A DNA stretch of 22,024 nucleotides from DATKQJ01 sp035534295. Its GTDB lineage: Bacteria > Chloroflexota > Dormibacteria > Dormibacterales > Dormibacteraceae. This document shows, piece after piece, positions 14,348-21,819 of the stretch. Positions within the stretch are counted from its first letter, which is position 1; each line of letters starts with the position of its first letter. The stretch covers positions 1 through 22,024 of the forward strand of contig DATLSE010000017.1 of assembly GCA_035534295.1 (NCBI GenBank), written 5' to 3'. Below the pieces are notes generated by a model, which did no database searches, was not told the origin of the DNA, and saw only the letters and a program-made list of their open reading frames with translations. A program made the position numbers and the translations under genes.

Positions 14348-15105
14348 CAGCGTCTGACCTCCAGCCCGGCCCCAGCCAGCGCGGCCTTGACCTCCGCGAT
14401 CGACACCTGCCCGAAATGAAAGATCGACGCCGCCAGAGCCGCCTCGGCGCCCGCGGCCAGCGCCTCCACCATGTGCTCGGCATTGCCGGCACCCCCCGAG
14501 GCGATGACCGGGAGCCTGACCGCCTCCGTCACCGCGCGCAGCAGCTCCAGGTCGTAGCCGTCCTTGGTCCCGTCGCGGTCCATCGAGGTCAGCAGTACCT
14601 CGCCCGCGCCCAGGCTCTGACCCAGGCTGACCCACTCCAGCAGGTCGCGCTCGGAGACCCGGCGCCCGCCGTGCGAGAAGACCTCCCAACCGGGGCCGGT
14701 CGTACGGCGGCGGGCGTCGATCGCGAGCACCACGCACTGTGATCCGAATACGTCCGCGCAGCGCGAGATCAGCTCCGGGTCGGCCAGCGCGGCAGAGTTG
14801 AGAGAGACCTTGTCGGCCCCGTGGGTGAGCAGCTCCTGGACGTCTTGGGCGGAGCGCACGCCGCCCCCCACGGTGACCGGGATGAAGACCTGCTCGGCCG
14901 TGCGTTCGACCACCTCGAGCATGATTCGGCGCTCCTCGGAGGACGCGGTGATGTCCAGGAACACGATCTCATCCGCGCCCTCGTGCTCATACCATCCGGC
15001 CAACTCCACGGGGTCCCCCGCGTCCCGGAGTTGAACGAAGCGGACGCCCTTGACCACCCGGCCCGCGTTTACGTCCAGGCAGGGGATGATGCGCTTAGCC
15101 GGCAC
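14347..15105 (-). CDS. hisF: Imidazole glycerol phosphate synthase, cyclase subunit HisF (252 aa)
   Basis: HisF uses ammonia from HisH to close the imidazole ring and release AICAR. It is a TIM barrel with catalytic aspartates D11 (IIPCLDVNAGRVVKG) and D130 (VVLAIDARR), and phosphate-binding VTVGGGVRS and IASGGAGN loops. The GTG start at 15105 overlaps the hisH stop by 11 bases, consistent with equal production of the two subunits. HisA would also be a TIM barrel, but the CLDV beginning and the AIDAR strand are those of HisF; no hisA gene lies between hisH and hisF. Confidence 0.97.
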   Translation of the reverse strand: MPAKRIIPCLDVNAGRVVKGVRFVQLRDAGDPVELAGWYEHEGADEIVFLDITASSEERRIMLEVVERTAEQVFIPVTVGGGVRSAQDVQELLTHGADKVSLNSAALADPELISRCADVFGSQCVVLAIDARRRTTGPGWEVFSHGGRRVSERDLLEWVSLGQSLGAGEVLLTSMDRDGTKDGYDLELLRAVTEAVRLPVIASGGAGNAEHMVEALAAGAEAALAASIFHFGQVSIAEVKAALAGAGLEVRR

Positions 15106-15694
15106 CGCACAGGTCCAGAAAGTTGGCGTAAATCCGAAGCCCGTCCGATCCGCTCAACTCAGGGTGAAACTGAGTCCCCATGACCGATCCCCGCGCGGCG
15201 GCCGCGGCCGGCGCGTGCTCGGCGCTGGCCAGCCGATCGGACGTGGGCCCAGGCGTGTAGGAGTGGACGAAGTAGAAGTAGGCGTCCTGGTCGATGCCCG
15301 ACCAAAGTGGCGAGAACTCCTCCTGGTGCAGCCGGCACCAGCCGATGACGGGCAGGCGCCGGCTCTGGGTGATGCTCTGCACCTGACCCGAGAGCAGGCC
15401 CAGACCCTGGTGGCGCCCGTGCTCTGAGGACTCCTCAAAAAGTAGCTGGTAGCCGAGGCAGACGCCCAGCACGGGCATCCCACGCCGGGCCTGCTCAACC
15501 ACCATCCGGCCCAGGCCACCCTGCTCCAGGCGCTTGAGCGCGGGCCCGAAGGCGCCCACGCCAGGTAGGACCAGACCCTGGGCCCGATCCAGCTCGGAAG
15601 CCTCGGCGCAAAGCCGCGGCGAGGCCCCGACATGCTCCAGGGCGCGCGCCACCGAGCGCAGGTTGCCGACGCCGTAATCGACGATCGCGATCAC
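15095..15694 (-). CDS. hisH: Imidazole glycerol phosphate synthase, glutaminase subunit HisH (199 aa)
   Basis: HisH hydrolyses glutamine and passes ammonia to HisF. It is a class I glutamine amidotransferase with the triad C79 (GVCLGYQLLFE), H177 and E179 (GTQFHPELSG), and the LPGVGAFG oxyanion-strand segment. YFYFVHSY is also typical. One deviation: the usual PHMGWN-type segment reads PVIGWC here, replacing the histidine and asparagine; I do not know that this alters function. GTG 15694 overlaps the hisB stop by four bases (GTGA). Confidence 0.96.
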   Translation of the reverse strand: MIAIVDYGVGNLRSVARALEHVGASPRLCAEASELDRAQGLVLPGVGAFGPALKRLEQGGLGRMVVEQARRGMPVLGVCLGYQLLFEESSEHGRHQGLGLLSGQVQSITQSRRLPVIGWCRLHQEEFSPLWSGIDQDAYFYFVHSYTPGPTSDRLASAEHAPAAAAARGSVMGTQFHPELSGSDGLRIYANFLDLCGAG

Positions 15695-16275
15695 CCGAGC
15701 ACACCCTTGGAGGAGGGGACGCCCCGGCCTGAGCGAAGCATGGCCTGGGAGAGGGCCATGCCCAGAGCCTTGAACGACGACTCCGCGATGTGGTGGCGAT
15801 TACGCCCCCGAATCAGATCGACGTGGATGGTCGCACCCAGGTGGATGGAGAAGGCGCGCCAGAACTCCTCCAGCGTCTCGGACTCGAGGGTGCCGATTCG
15901 GCCCCGCAGGGGCAGGTTGTAGGACAGGAACGGACGCCGCCCGAGGTCGACCACGACCCGGGCCAGGGACTCATCGAGGGGCGCATAGGCGGAGGCGAAG
16001 CGGGCGATGCCGTCGCGCTCGCCCAGGGCCGACGACAGCGCCTGCCCGAGCAGAATGCCCGAGTCCTCGACCAGATGGTGGGGATCCACCTCGACGTCCC
16101 CGGCGCCTCGGAGCCAGAGCTCGAATCCGCCGTAGCGAGCCACCTGCTCCAGCATGTGGTCCAGAAAGGGAAGTCCGCAGGCGACCTCGACCGTCCCCTG
16201 GCGGTCCAGGTTGACGCGCGCGGAGAGCTGCGTCTCGCGGCTCTCCCGTACCACCTCGCCGCTCCGATCACTCAT
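15691..16275 (-). CDS. hisB: Imidazoleglycerol-phosphate dehydratase (194 aa)
   Basis: This enzyme dehydrates imidazoleglycerol phosphate to imidazole acetol phosphate. The metal-binding repeats are DPHHLVED (64-71) and GRNRHHIAESSFKA (157-170), with LPFLDHML and the C-terminal PSSKGVLG, all standard. The protein is the monofunctional form without the N-terminal histidinol-phosphatase domain found in enteric HisB, so the phosphatase must be elsewhere. ATG 16275 overlaps the hisD stop by four bases (ATGA). Confidence 0.97.
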   Translation of the reverse strand: MSDRSGEVVRESRETQLSARVNLDRQGTVEVACGLPFLDHMLEQVARYGGFELWLRGAGDVEVDPHHLVEDSGILLGQALSSALGERDGIARFASAYAPLDESLARVVVDLGRRPFLSYNLPLRGRIGTLESETLEEFWRAFSIHLGATIHVDLIRGRNRHHIAESSFKALGMALSQAMLRSGRGVPSSKGVLG

Positions 16276-17567
16276 CCTGGCCTCCCCCCTTTCGAGTCGA
16301 CCTCGCGGGCTCGCAGCGCGCCCGCGTGCGCCCCCAGTCCCTCCATCTCGGCCAGCGTCGCCGCCGCCTCCGCGAGCATCCCGAAATCGCCCTCGGTGAG
16401 GCTCGCCAGACTGCTCCGCTTCATGAACGTGTACACGCCCAGGGGGGAGCCGAACCGGGCCGCGCCGGCGGTGGGCAGCGTGTGGTTGGGCCCGATAACG
16501 TAGTCCCCCAGCGAGACCGGGGCCCAGGGGCCAAGGAAGATCGCCCCGGCATTGTCCGCCAGGCGGGCAAGCCGATCCGAATCGGCCGCGATTATCTCCA
16601 GGTGCTCGGGCGCGAACTCATTCGAGATCCGCATCGCCTCGTCCATGGAGCCGGCGAGGATCAGGCAGCAGCGCGCCCCCCGCACCACCTCGGCTCGCTC
16701 CAGGCGCGGGGTCAAATCCTCCAGCGCCTCGTCCACGGCGTCGATGAGCCCGGCCGAGTCGGTCACCAGTACCGCCCAGGCGAGGGGATCGTGCTCCATC
16801 TGCGAGGCCAGGTCGGCCGCGATCAGGTCTGGACGCGCGCCTGCGTCAGCGACCACCATGATCTCTGTCGGACCCGCGATTCCGTCGATCCCCACGGCCC
16901 CGAAAACCTCACGCTTGGCCAGGGTCACGTAGAGGTTGCCCGGGCCCGCAATCAGGTCGACCGGGCGAACCGAAGCCGTGCCGTAGGCCAGGGCCGAGAT
17001 GGCCTGGGCGCCTCCCATGCGATAGATGCGATCGACCCCGGCCAGGTGGGCCGCGGCCAGGACCGGGATGGGCACGCTGCCGTCGGCGGCCGGGGGTGTG
17101 GCCAGGCTGATCTCGCCGACGCCGGCAACCCGGGCCGGGACGGCGGTCATGAGCACGCTGGAGGGATACGCGGCGCGCCCCCCGGGTATGTAGAGGCCGA
17201 CGCGATCCACCGGCCTGGTGATCAGCTTGAGCCCCGGTAGTCCGCTCACCTCAGGGCCGAGTTGAGTCGAGTGAAACTCCTCGATGCGGCGCTGCGCCAG
17301 CTCCAGCGCGGCTCGCCGATGGGGGCTCAGACGATCCCAGGCGGCCTCCATCTCCGGCCGCCCGAGCTCCAGCGGCTCACCCGGACCGGGCGCCCAGCCG
17401 TCGAAGCGTCGGCTGTACTCGAACAGGGCCGAGTCTCCTTCCTGGCGGACCCGGGCCACGATCTCCTGGACCAGCGATCGAGCCTCTGCGCTGGCCCCCA
17501 GATCCAGGCGCCGCCGCGACCAGGGGCTGTCGAACCAGCCCCCGGCGTCAAAGCGCTCGACGGTCAC
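16272..17567 (-). CDS. hisD: Histidinol dehydrogenase (431 aa)
   Basis: HisD oxidises histidinol to histidine in two NAD-dependent steps and binds zinc. Seen motifs are YIPGGRAAYPSSVLM, AGPGNLYVTLAK, GIDGIAGPTEI, the zinc-site segment SQMEHD, NEFAPEHLE, GDYVIGPNHTLPT, and the C-terminal GAHAGALRAR histidine. Length is normal. GTG 17567 overlaps the hisG stop by four bases (GTGA), and its stop overlaps hisB in the same way. Confidence 0.97.
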   Translation of the reverse strand: MTVERFDAGGWFDSPWSRRRLDLGASAEARSLVQEIVARVRQEGDSALFEYSRRFDGWAPGPGEPLELGRPEMEAAWDRLSPHRRAALELAQRRIEEFHSTQLGPEVSGLPGLKLITRPVDRVGLYIPGGRAAYPSSVLMTAVPARVAGVGEISLATPPAADGSVPIPVLAAAHLAGVDRIYRMGGAQAISALAYGTASVRPVDLIAGPGNLYVTLAKREVFGAVGIDGIAGPTEIMVVADAGARPDLIAADLASQMEHDPLAWAVLVTDSAGLIDAVDEALEDLTPRLERAEVVRGARCCLILAGSMDEAMRISNEFAPEHLEIIAADSDRLARLADNAGAIFLGPWAPVSLGDYVIGPNHTLPTAGAARFGSPLGVYTFMKRSSLASLTEGDFGMLAEAAATLAEMEGLGAHAGALRAREVDSKGGRPG

Positions 17568-18190
17568 GCCCCCTCCCCGCGCAGGCGCTGGACCACGTCC
17601 AAAAGGTGCGAGCCGCGGGTCTTGAGCGAGGCCTGGTTGGCGACCAGCCGGGCGCTCGAGTCGAACGCGGTCCAGACCACGCGCAGCCGGTTGGCGCGCA
17701 GGGTGCGCCCGCTCGCGGTGAGATCGACGATGGCATCGACCAATCCCACCAGGGGGGCGAGCTCGACCGAGCCGTGCAGGCGCACGACCTCCACCGTCTG
17801 GCCCAGGCCCTGCATCTGCACCGCCGTGCAGTGGGGATATTTGGTCGCCACGCGAAGCAGCGGCGGCCAGGTCTCAGGCCCGCTCAGGGCTGAGGCCTCG
17901 GGCACCGCCACCACCATCGAGCAGGCGCCAAAGCCCAGGTCCAGCAGCTCATAGCGGCTGCCGGGGAACTCGAGCAGCGAATCTTTGCCCACGATTCCCA
18001 GGTCGGCCGCTCCGTGGTCGACGTAGGCGGGCACGTCCGAGGGCCGGACCAGGACCACCCGCAGGCCATCCTTTTCCACCATCAGCTTGCGCCCGATCTC
18101 ATCGCGCCCGAGCTCGATGACGCCCGAGCGCGCCAGCCGCTCGAGGCTTTCATCGAGCAGGGCTCCGGTGGGCAGAGCCAGGCAGATCAT
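17564..18190 (-). CDS. hisG: ATP phosphoribosyltransferase, short catalytic form (208 aa)
   Basis: HisG condenses ATP and PRPP in the first step of histidine synthesis. Seen features are the start LALPTGALLDESLERL, the VRPSDVPAYVDHGAADLGIVGKD region (read in two parts) and the PRPP-binding loop near IVDLTASGRTLRAN. At 208 residues it lacks the C-terminal regulatory ACT-like domain of long HisG, so it should need HisZ, which is encoded directly upstream with a four-base overlap (ATGA, 18187-18190). Feedback inhibition by histidine would act through that complex. Confidence 0.97.
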   Translation of the reverse strand: MICLALPTGALLDESLERLARSGVIELGRDEIGRKLMVEKDGLRVVLVRPSDVPAYVDHGAADLGIVGKDSLLEFPGSRYELLDLGFGACSMVVAVPEASALSGPETWPPLLRVATKYPHCTAVQMQGLGQTVEVVRLHGSVELAPLVGLVDAIVDLTASGRTLRANRLRVVWTAFDSSARLVANQASLKTRGSHLLDVVQRLRGEGA

Positions 18191-19434
18191 CCTCCCCCCC
18201 CCGCCAGTCGTCCCACCACCTGCTGGGGGGACAGACGCCGCGACCGCCCGCCGCCCGGCACCCAGAGGGCACGCTCGGCGCTCTCGACCAGGACTAGGTG
18301 GCGCGACCCGACGCCTGCCGCCCAGCGCCGGGCCGCAGCCAGCGAGCGAGGCTGGGTATCGACCACCGCCCGCATACCGAAGAGGCGCAGCGAGGCGCCC
18401 AGTCGCAGCGCGGGGGCAAGGCCCGACTCAGACCAGGCCACGGCCGCCGCCAGGGCGGGCAGATGCTGGCGTCCGCGCTCGCCCTCCAGCATCTCGCCCA
18501 CCAGATCGAGGTGGATCACGAAACCGGTGGCGGGCGCGGGGCGCCCAAATCGTCCCAGGAGGTGGTCGTAGCGGCCGCCCTGAGTTAGTGGGTGACCCAG
18601 ATCCGGTCCGTAACCCTCGAAGATGACCCCGGTGTAGTAGTCGAAGTCGCGGATCGCTCCCAGGTCGACCTGGACGGTCCCCCCCACGCCGTGGGCGGCC
18701 AAGAGGTCCAACACGCGGGCCAGCTCCTCCAGGCTGCGCGCAGCGCGGCCGTTGGTGACCAGCTTGGAGGCCGCGTCCAGGATCTCGCGGCCTCCGCGCA
18801 GGGCGGGAAAGCGGCGCAGGAGTTCGTGTTCGGCCGAGCTCAACGGAGTGGCGTCGAGGATCCCCTCCAGGGCAACCAGGTCGCGCCCGGCGAGAGCCTG
18901 CCGGATTCCGAGCCGGACCTCAGGTGCCACCGCCAGACCTTCTAGGAGTCCGGCGAAGAACTCGGCGTGACCGACGTCGATCTGGTAGGAGCGCAGCCCC
19001 GCCGCATCCAGGCAGCGCATGGCCAGGGCGATGACCTCGGCGTCGGCCACTGGGCCTGGAGCCCCGACCAGCTCCGCCCCGAGCTGATGTGACTCCCGCC
19101 GGCGTTGAAAACCACCCGCCTGGTTGACCAGAACCGGACCCGCATAGCAGAGTCGCAGGGGCAGGGGAGCCGAGCGCAGCTTGCCGGCGACCAGGCGCGC
19201 CACCGGAACGGTGCGCTCGGCCACCAGGGCGAGCAGCGAGCCATCCCCGTCGCTGAGCTTGAACAGGCGCGGGCGCTGGGCGGAGCCCAATCCGCGCTCG
19301 AGCACGTCCAGACTCTCCAGGGTGGGTGTGACGACATACCGGTAGCCCCAGCTGCGCATCTCTGAGAGCAGCGCCTCCTGGGTCGCGCGCATCGCCTCCG
19401 CCTCCTCGGGCAGGAGATCTAAGAAGCCCTGCAC
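18187..19434 (-). CDS. hisZ: ATP phosphoribosyltransferase regulatory subunit HisZ (415 aa)
   Basis: HisZ is a catalytically inert relative of histidyl-tRNA synthetase that activates short HisG. The class II fold is visible: FLDLLPEEAEAMR at the N-terminus, the ESHQLGAELVG motif-2 region, and DFDYYTGVIFEGY with GGRYDHLLGRFG (motif-3 region). A C-terminal anticodon-domain-like part extends to residue 415. A true HisRS is less likely given coupling to hisG and the divergent motif 2. GTG 19434 is the only standard start that keeps the family N-terminus, but it lacks a well-spaced Shine-Dalgarno sequence. A perfect GGAGGT lies at 19468-19473, 33 bases upstream, with no start codon at the normal distance after it. 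First gene of the his operon, 65 bp after the TPR gene. Confidence 0.94.
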   Translation of the reverse strand: MQGFLDLLPEEAEAMRATQEALLSEMRSWGYRYVVTPTLESLDVLERGLGSAQRPRLFKLSDGDGSLLALVAERTVPVARLVAGKLRSAPLPLRLCYAGPVLVNQAGGFQRRRESHQLGAELVGAPGPVADAEVIALAMRCLDAAGLRSYQIDVGHAEFFAGLLEGLAVAPEVRLGIRQALAGRDLVALEGILDATPLSSAEHELLRRFPALRGGREILDAASKLVTNGRAARSLEELARVLDLLAAHGVGGTVQVDLGAIRDFDYYTGVIFEGYGPDLGHPLTQGGRYDHLLGRFGRPAPATGFVIHLDLVGEMLEGERGRQHLPALAAAVAWSESGLAPALRLGASLRLFGMRAVVDTQPRSLAAARRWAAGVGSRHLVLVESAERALWVPGGGRSRRLSPQQVVGRLAGGGG

Positions 19435-19499
19435 GTCCTGCGGACGTTCAGCCGATGCGGTGAAGTAACCTCCCGGCCGAGGCCGATCCGCGCGCTGTG

Positions 19500-20390
19500 C
19501 TACTCCTCATCTTCTTCGAGCTCGTCGTCGGCGGACTCGCCGAATTCCTCCTCCAGGCCGTCGGCGGAGTCATCCGCCTCCTCCAGCTCGTCAACCTCGT
19601 GCATCCCGTCTTCCTCGTCGAGGTCGATCGCCGAGGGACGTACGGCAACCTCGGCGTCGTCGTCGTCATCATCGGTGGCGAAGGCCTCGATGTCGCGCGA
19701 GACCAGGCCCTCCCGGGTGTACGGCCGGAATTCGACCTCCCGCTTGCGCGTGATCGGAAAGCTCGGTTTGCCCGCAAATTTGGGATCCTGGTAGACCTCG
19801 CGCACGATCAGGCGCACGCTTGTGCCCTCGCAGGACATGACCCCAGCCTGATAGCGGTTGCCGCCCTGGATGAACTTGAACAGGCGCCGCGCCAGCTTGG
19901 CTTCGAGGCTGCCCAGGCGAACGCCGCGCGTGGTGTCGACGGCGATGCCGTCGCCCTCGATTCTGAGCTCGGCCACGTCGCCTGCCGCCACCTTGGAGCA
20001 GACGTCGGGCGCGGCGGCCTTGAGCGCGGTCGTCACGGTCTTACCCATCTCCTCGACGAACAGGTTGAGGTCGACCTTGGAAGCGACGCCCTTCAGCACG
20101 TCCGGATTGCTCATCAGGGCTTCCAGCTTCTGCACGTTCTTGCGCGCCACCGGATTGTGCGGATTCAAGGCCAGGCTGGTGTCGTAGGCCTGCTTGGCCT
20201 CCTGATAGCGTCCGAGTTCGGACAGAGCCTTGCCGAGACGATTCTGGGTCGCCTCGTCGGTGTCGTAATTCTCGATCAGGAAGCGATTCAACTCGATCGC
20301 CTCCTCCCAGCGCCCGGCGATGGCGAGTTGCACCGCGTCGTCGACGTGGGCGGAACGGGGCTTCAACGGCTCCTGGGTGTCGATGGTCAC
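19500..20390 (-). CDS. TPR protein with conserved middle domain and acidic tail, function unknown (296 aa)
   Basis: I do not recognise a characterised function. Residues about 15-88 form two TPR-like helical pairs (AIAGRWEEAIELNRFLIE, then ALSELGRYQEAKQAYDTSLA with LNP). A middle domain (about 110-212) has beta-rich segments VAELRIEGDGIAVD and RLGSLEAKLARRLFKF, then IQGGNRY and VRLIVREVYQDP; it looks like a conserved small domain I have seen in Chloroflexota-type TPR proteins, from memory only. The last 60 residues are mostly D and E (DDDDDD near 240, ending LEEDEE). There is no signal peptide or membrane segment, so it is probably cytoplasmic. GTG 20390 has GGAG nine bases upstream. It precedes hisZ by 65 bp on the same strand and diverges from the binding-protein gene. 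The acidic tail could contact a basic partner or mimic nucleic acid; this is speculation. Confidence 0.85.
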   Translation of the reverse strand: MTIDTQEPLKPRSAHVDDAVQLAIAGRWEEAIELNRFLIENYDTDEATQNRLGKALSELGRYQEAKQAYDTSLALNPHNPVARKNVQKLEALMSNPDVLKGVASKVDLNLFVEEMGKTVTTALKAAAPDVCSKVAAGDVAELRIEGDGIAVDTTRGVRLGSLEAKLARRLFKFIQGGNRYQAGVMSCEGTSVRLIVREVYQDPKFAGKPSFPITRKREVEFRPYTREGLVSRDIEAFATDDDDDDAEVAVRPSAIDLDEEDGMHEVDELEEADDSADGLEEEFGESADDELEEDEE

Positions 20391-20466
20391 TGCTCTGGAC
20401 TCCAGATGGAACGCTCCGACGGTAATCGCTGCGGCCCCTCCCGAGGCCGGGTCCGGAGGCGCCTTG

Positions 20467-20472
20467 AGTATA
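20467..20472 (-). promoter_or_regulatory. Possible -10 element for the TPR gene in the divergent intergenic region
   Basis: TATACT on the minus strand (five of six with TATAAT) stands out in the GC-rich 154-bp gap between the two divergent genes (20391-20544). A poor -35 (GCGACT) lies 17 bp upstream. The start of the his-arg string might be transcribed from here. No Shine-Dalgarno sequence or clear promoter is seen for the plus-strand gene. Confidence 0.25.
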
Positions 20473-20544
20473 GGGCGGCCACCCGGCCCAGTCGCTCAGG
20501 TGCCGTGATCAGCCGCGGCGCGCGATCATGATGGGTCAAGACCG

Positions 20545-21819
20545 ATGCCTCAACGTGCCCTGCCGCATCCCCGTGTCCGCCGCCTCTGGTTGCTCCTGGC
20601 CCTGCCCCTGATCGGCGCCTGCGGGGCGGGTCCGAATCTGGTCCACGCCGCCGGTGGGGCGGGGACGGTGGTGATCGGCGCCGAACTGCCGCTCAGCGGC
20701 TCCGACCCAGGGGCGGGACTGGCGGCGGAGGACGGCATCCGCTTCGCGCTCCGGCAGCAGGGGACGATCGACGGGTTCTCCCTCCGGCTGCAGGCTCTCG
20801 ACGACGCCGTGAACGCCCAGGCGGATCCCCAAAAGGGTGTGCTCGACGTCTACCAGATGGCGGCCAACCCCAATCTGGTCGCTGTCATCGGACCCATGAG
20901 CTCGGCTTTGGCCCAGGCCGAGATCCCCGCCGCCAACCCCTCGCACCTGGCCCTGGTCAGCCCGCTGGCGGCAGCTGAGTGTCTGACCCAGAGCCTTGCT
21001 TACTGCCTCAGCGACTATGGCTACACCCCTTCCCTGCTCCGCCCCGACGGCCAGAACAACTTCTTCCGCATCTCGGCTCCGCAAAACCTGCAGGGGTCGG
21101 CGATGGCGGACTTTGCCCACGCCACGCTGCATCTGCGCCGGGTGGCGGTGTGGAACGACCAGGAGCCGTACGGGCAGATGCTGGCCAGCAGCTTCGGCAC
21201 CGAGTTCCAGCGCCAGGGCGGCAGCGTGGTCTCGAGCCAGAGCTTCAACCCCAGCGCCAAGCCCGATCTGAGCGCTCTGGCCGCCACCGCGCGCGGCCTG
21301 GGGGCCCAGGCGATCTACCTCGGGGTGGCCGCCGACGCCTACTGCGCCGGCGCGGGTGCCGACGGGCTGGACCTAATGGGACCGAGTTCGATCGCCGACT
21401 CGACCTGCCTGCGAGCGGCTGGGCCCTCCGCCTCGGGGCACCTCTTCGCCTCCCTCGGCTACGAGGACCCATCCCAGCTGGCCTCGGCCAAGGGTCTGGT
21501 CTCGGCCTACCGCAGCCAGTACCCCGACCCGGCCGATCTGGGCCCCTACACCTTTGCCGCTTATGACGCCACCGGCCTGGTCCTGACCGCGGTGGCCCGT
21601 GCCATCCGCTCCGACGCCGGCCGGATGCCGAGCCGGGCCCAGGTGCTGGCGCAGATCGCCGCCACCCGCGACTATCCGGCGCTGGCGGGCGCGATCAGTC
21701 TCAATTCCCAGGGTGACCCCAATCCCGCCCGGCTCCAGATCGTTGAGGCTCGCTCACGCCCCGGCCAGCCCCTTTCCTGGTCGTTCGACCAGCAACTCGA
21801 GCTCAGCCTTCAGGGCTGA
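20545..21819 (+). CDS. Lipoprotein ABC-type solute-binding protein, branched-chain amino acid (Peripla_BP_6-like) family (424 aa)
   Basis: This is an extracellular binding protein of the Leu/Ile/Val type. A basic N-terminus (RVRR) and hydrophobic stretch (LWLLLALPLIGA) end in a lipobox, LIGAC, so Cys26 would be lipidated and the protein anchored to the outer face of the membrane. The family pattern follows: VVIGAELPLSGSDPG near 42-56, VIGPMSS, a NNFFRISAP-type segment, RVAVWNDQEPYGQ, and PYTFAAYDATGLVLTAV. ATG 20545 is the only suitable start; no Shine-Dalgarno sequence is obvious. No permease or ATPase gene is in the window, so the partner transporter lies further right or elsewhere, and the ligand cannot be told. 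It is the only complete plus-strand gene here. Confidence 0.9.
   Translation: MPQRALPHPRVRRLWLLLALPLIGACGAGPNLVHAAGGAGTVVIGAELPLSGSDPGAGLAAEDGIRFALRQQGTIDGFSLRLQALDDAVNAQADPQKGVLDVYQMAANPNLVAVIGPMSSALAQAEIPAANPSHLALVSPLAAAECLTQSLAYCLSDYGYTPSLLRPDGQNNFFRISAPQNLQGSAMADFAHATLHLRRVAVWNDQEPYGQMLASSFGTEFQRQGGSVVSSQSFNPSAKPDLSALAATARGLGAQAIYLGVAADAYCAGAGADGLDLMGPSSIADSTCLRAAGPSASGHLFASLGYEDPSQLASAKGLVSAYRSQYPDPADLGPYTFAAYDATGLVLTAVARAIRSDAGRMPSRAQVLAQIAATRDYPALAGAISLNSQGDPNPARLQIVEARSRPGQPLSWSFDQQLELSLQG

Noticed and set aside
19435..19499. Histidine leader peptide or attenuator before hisZ
   Set aside because: No run of histidine codons and no terminator hairpin with a U-tract is seen in the 65-bp gap.
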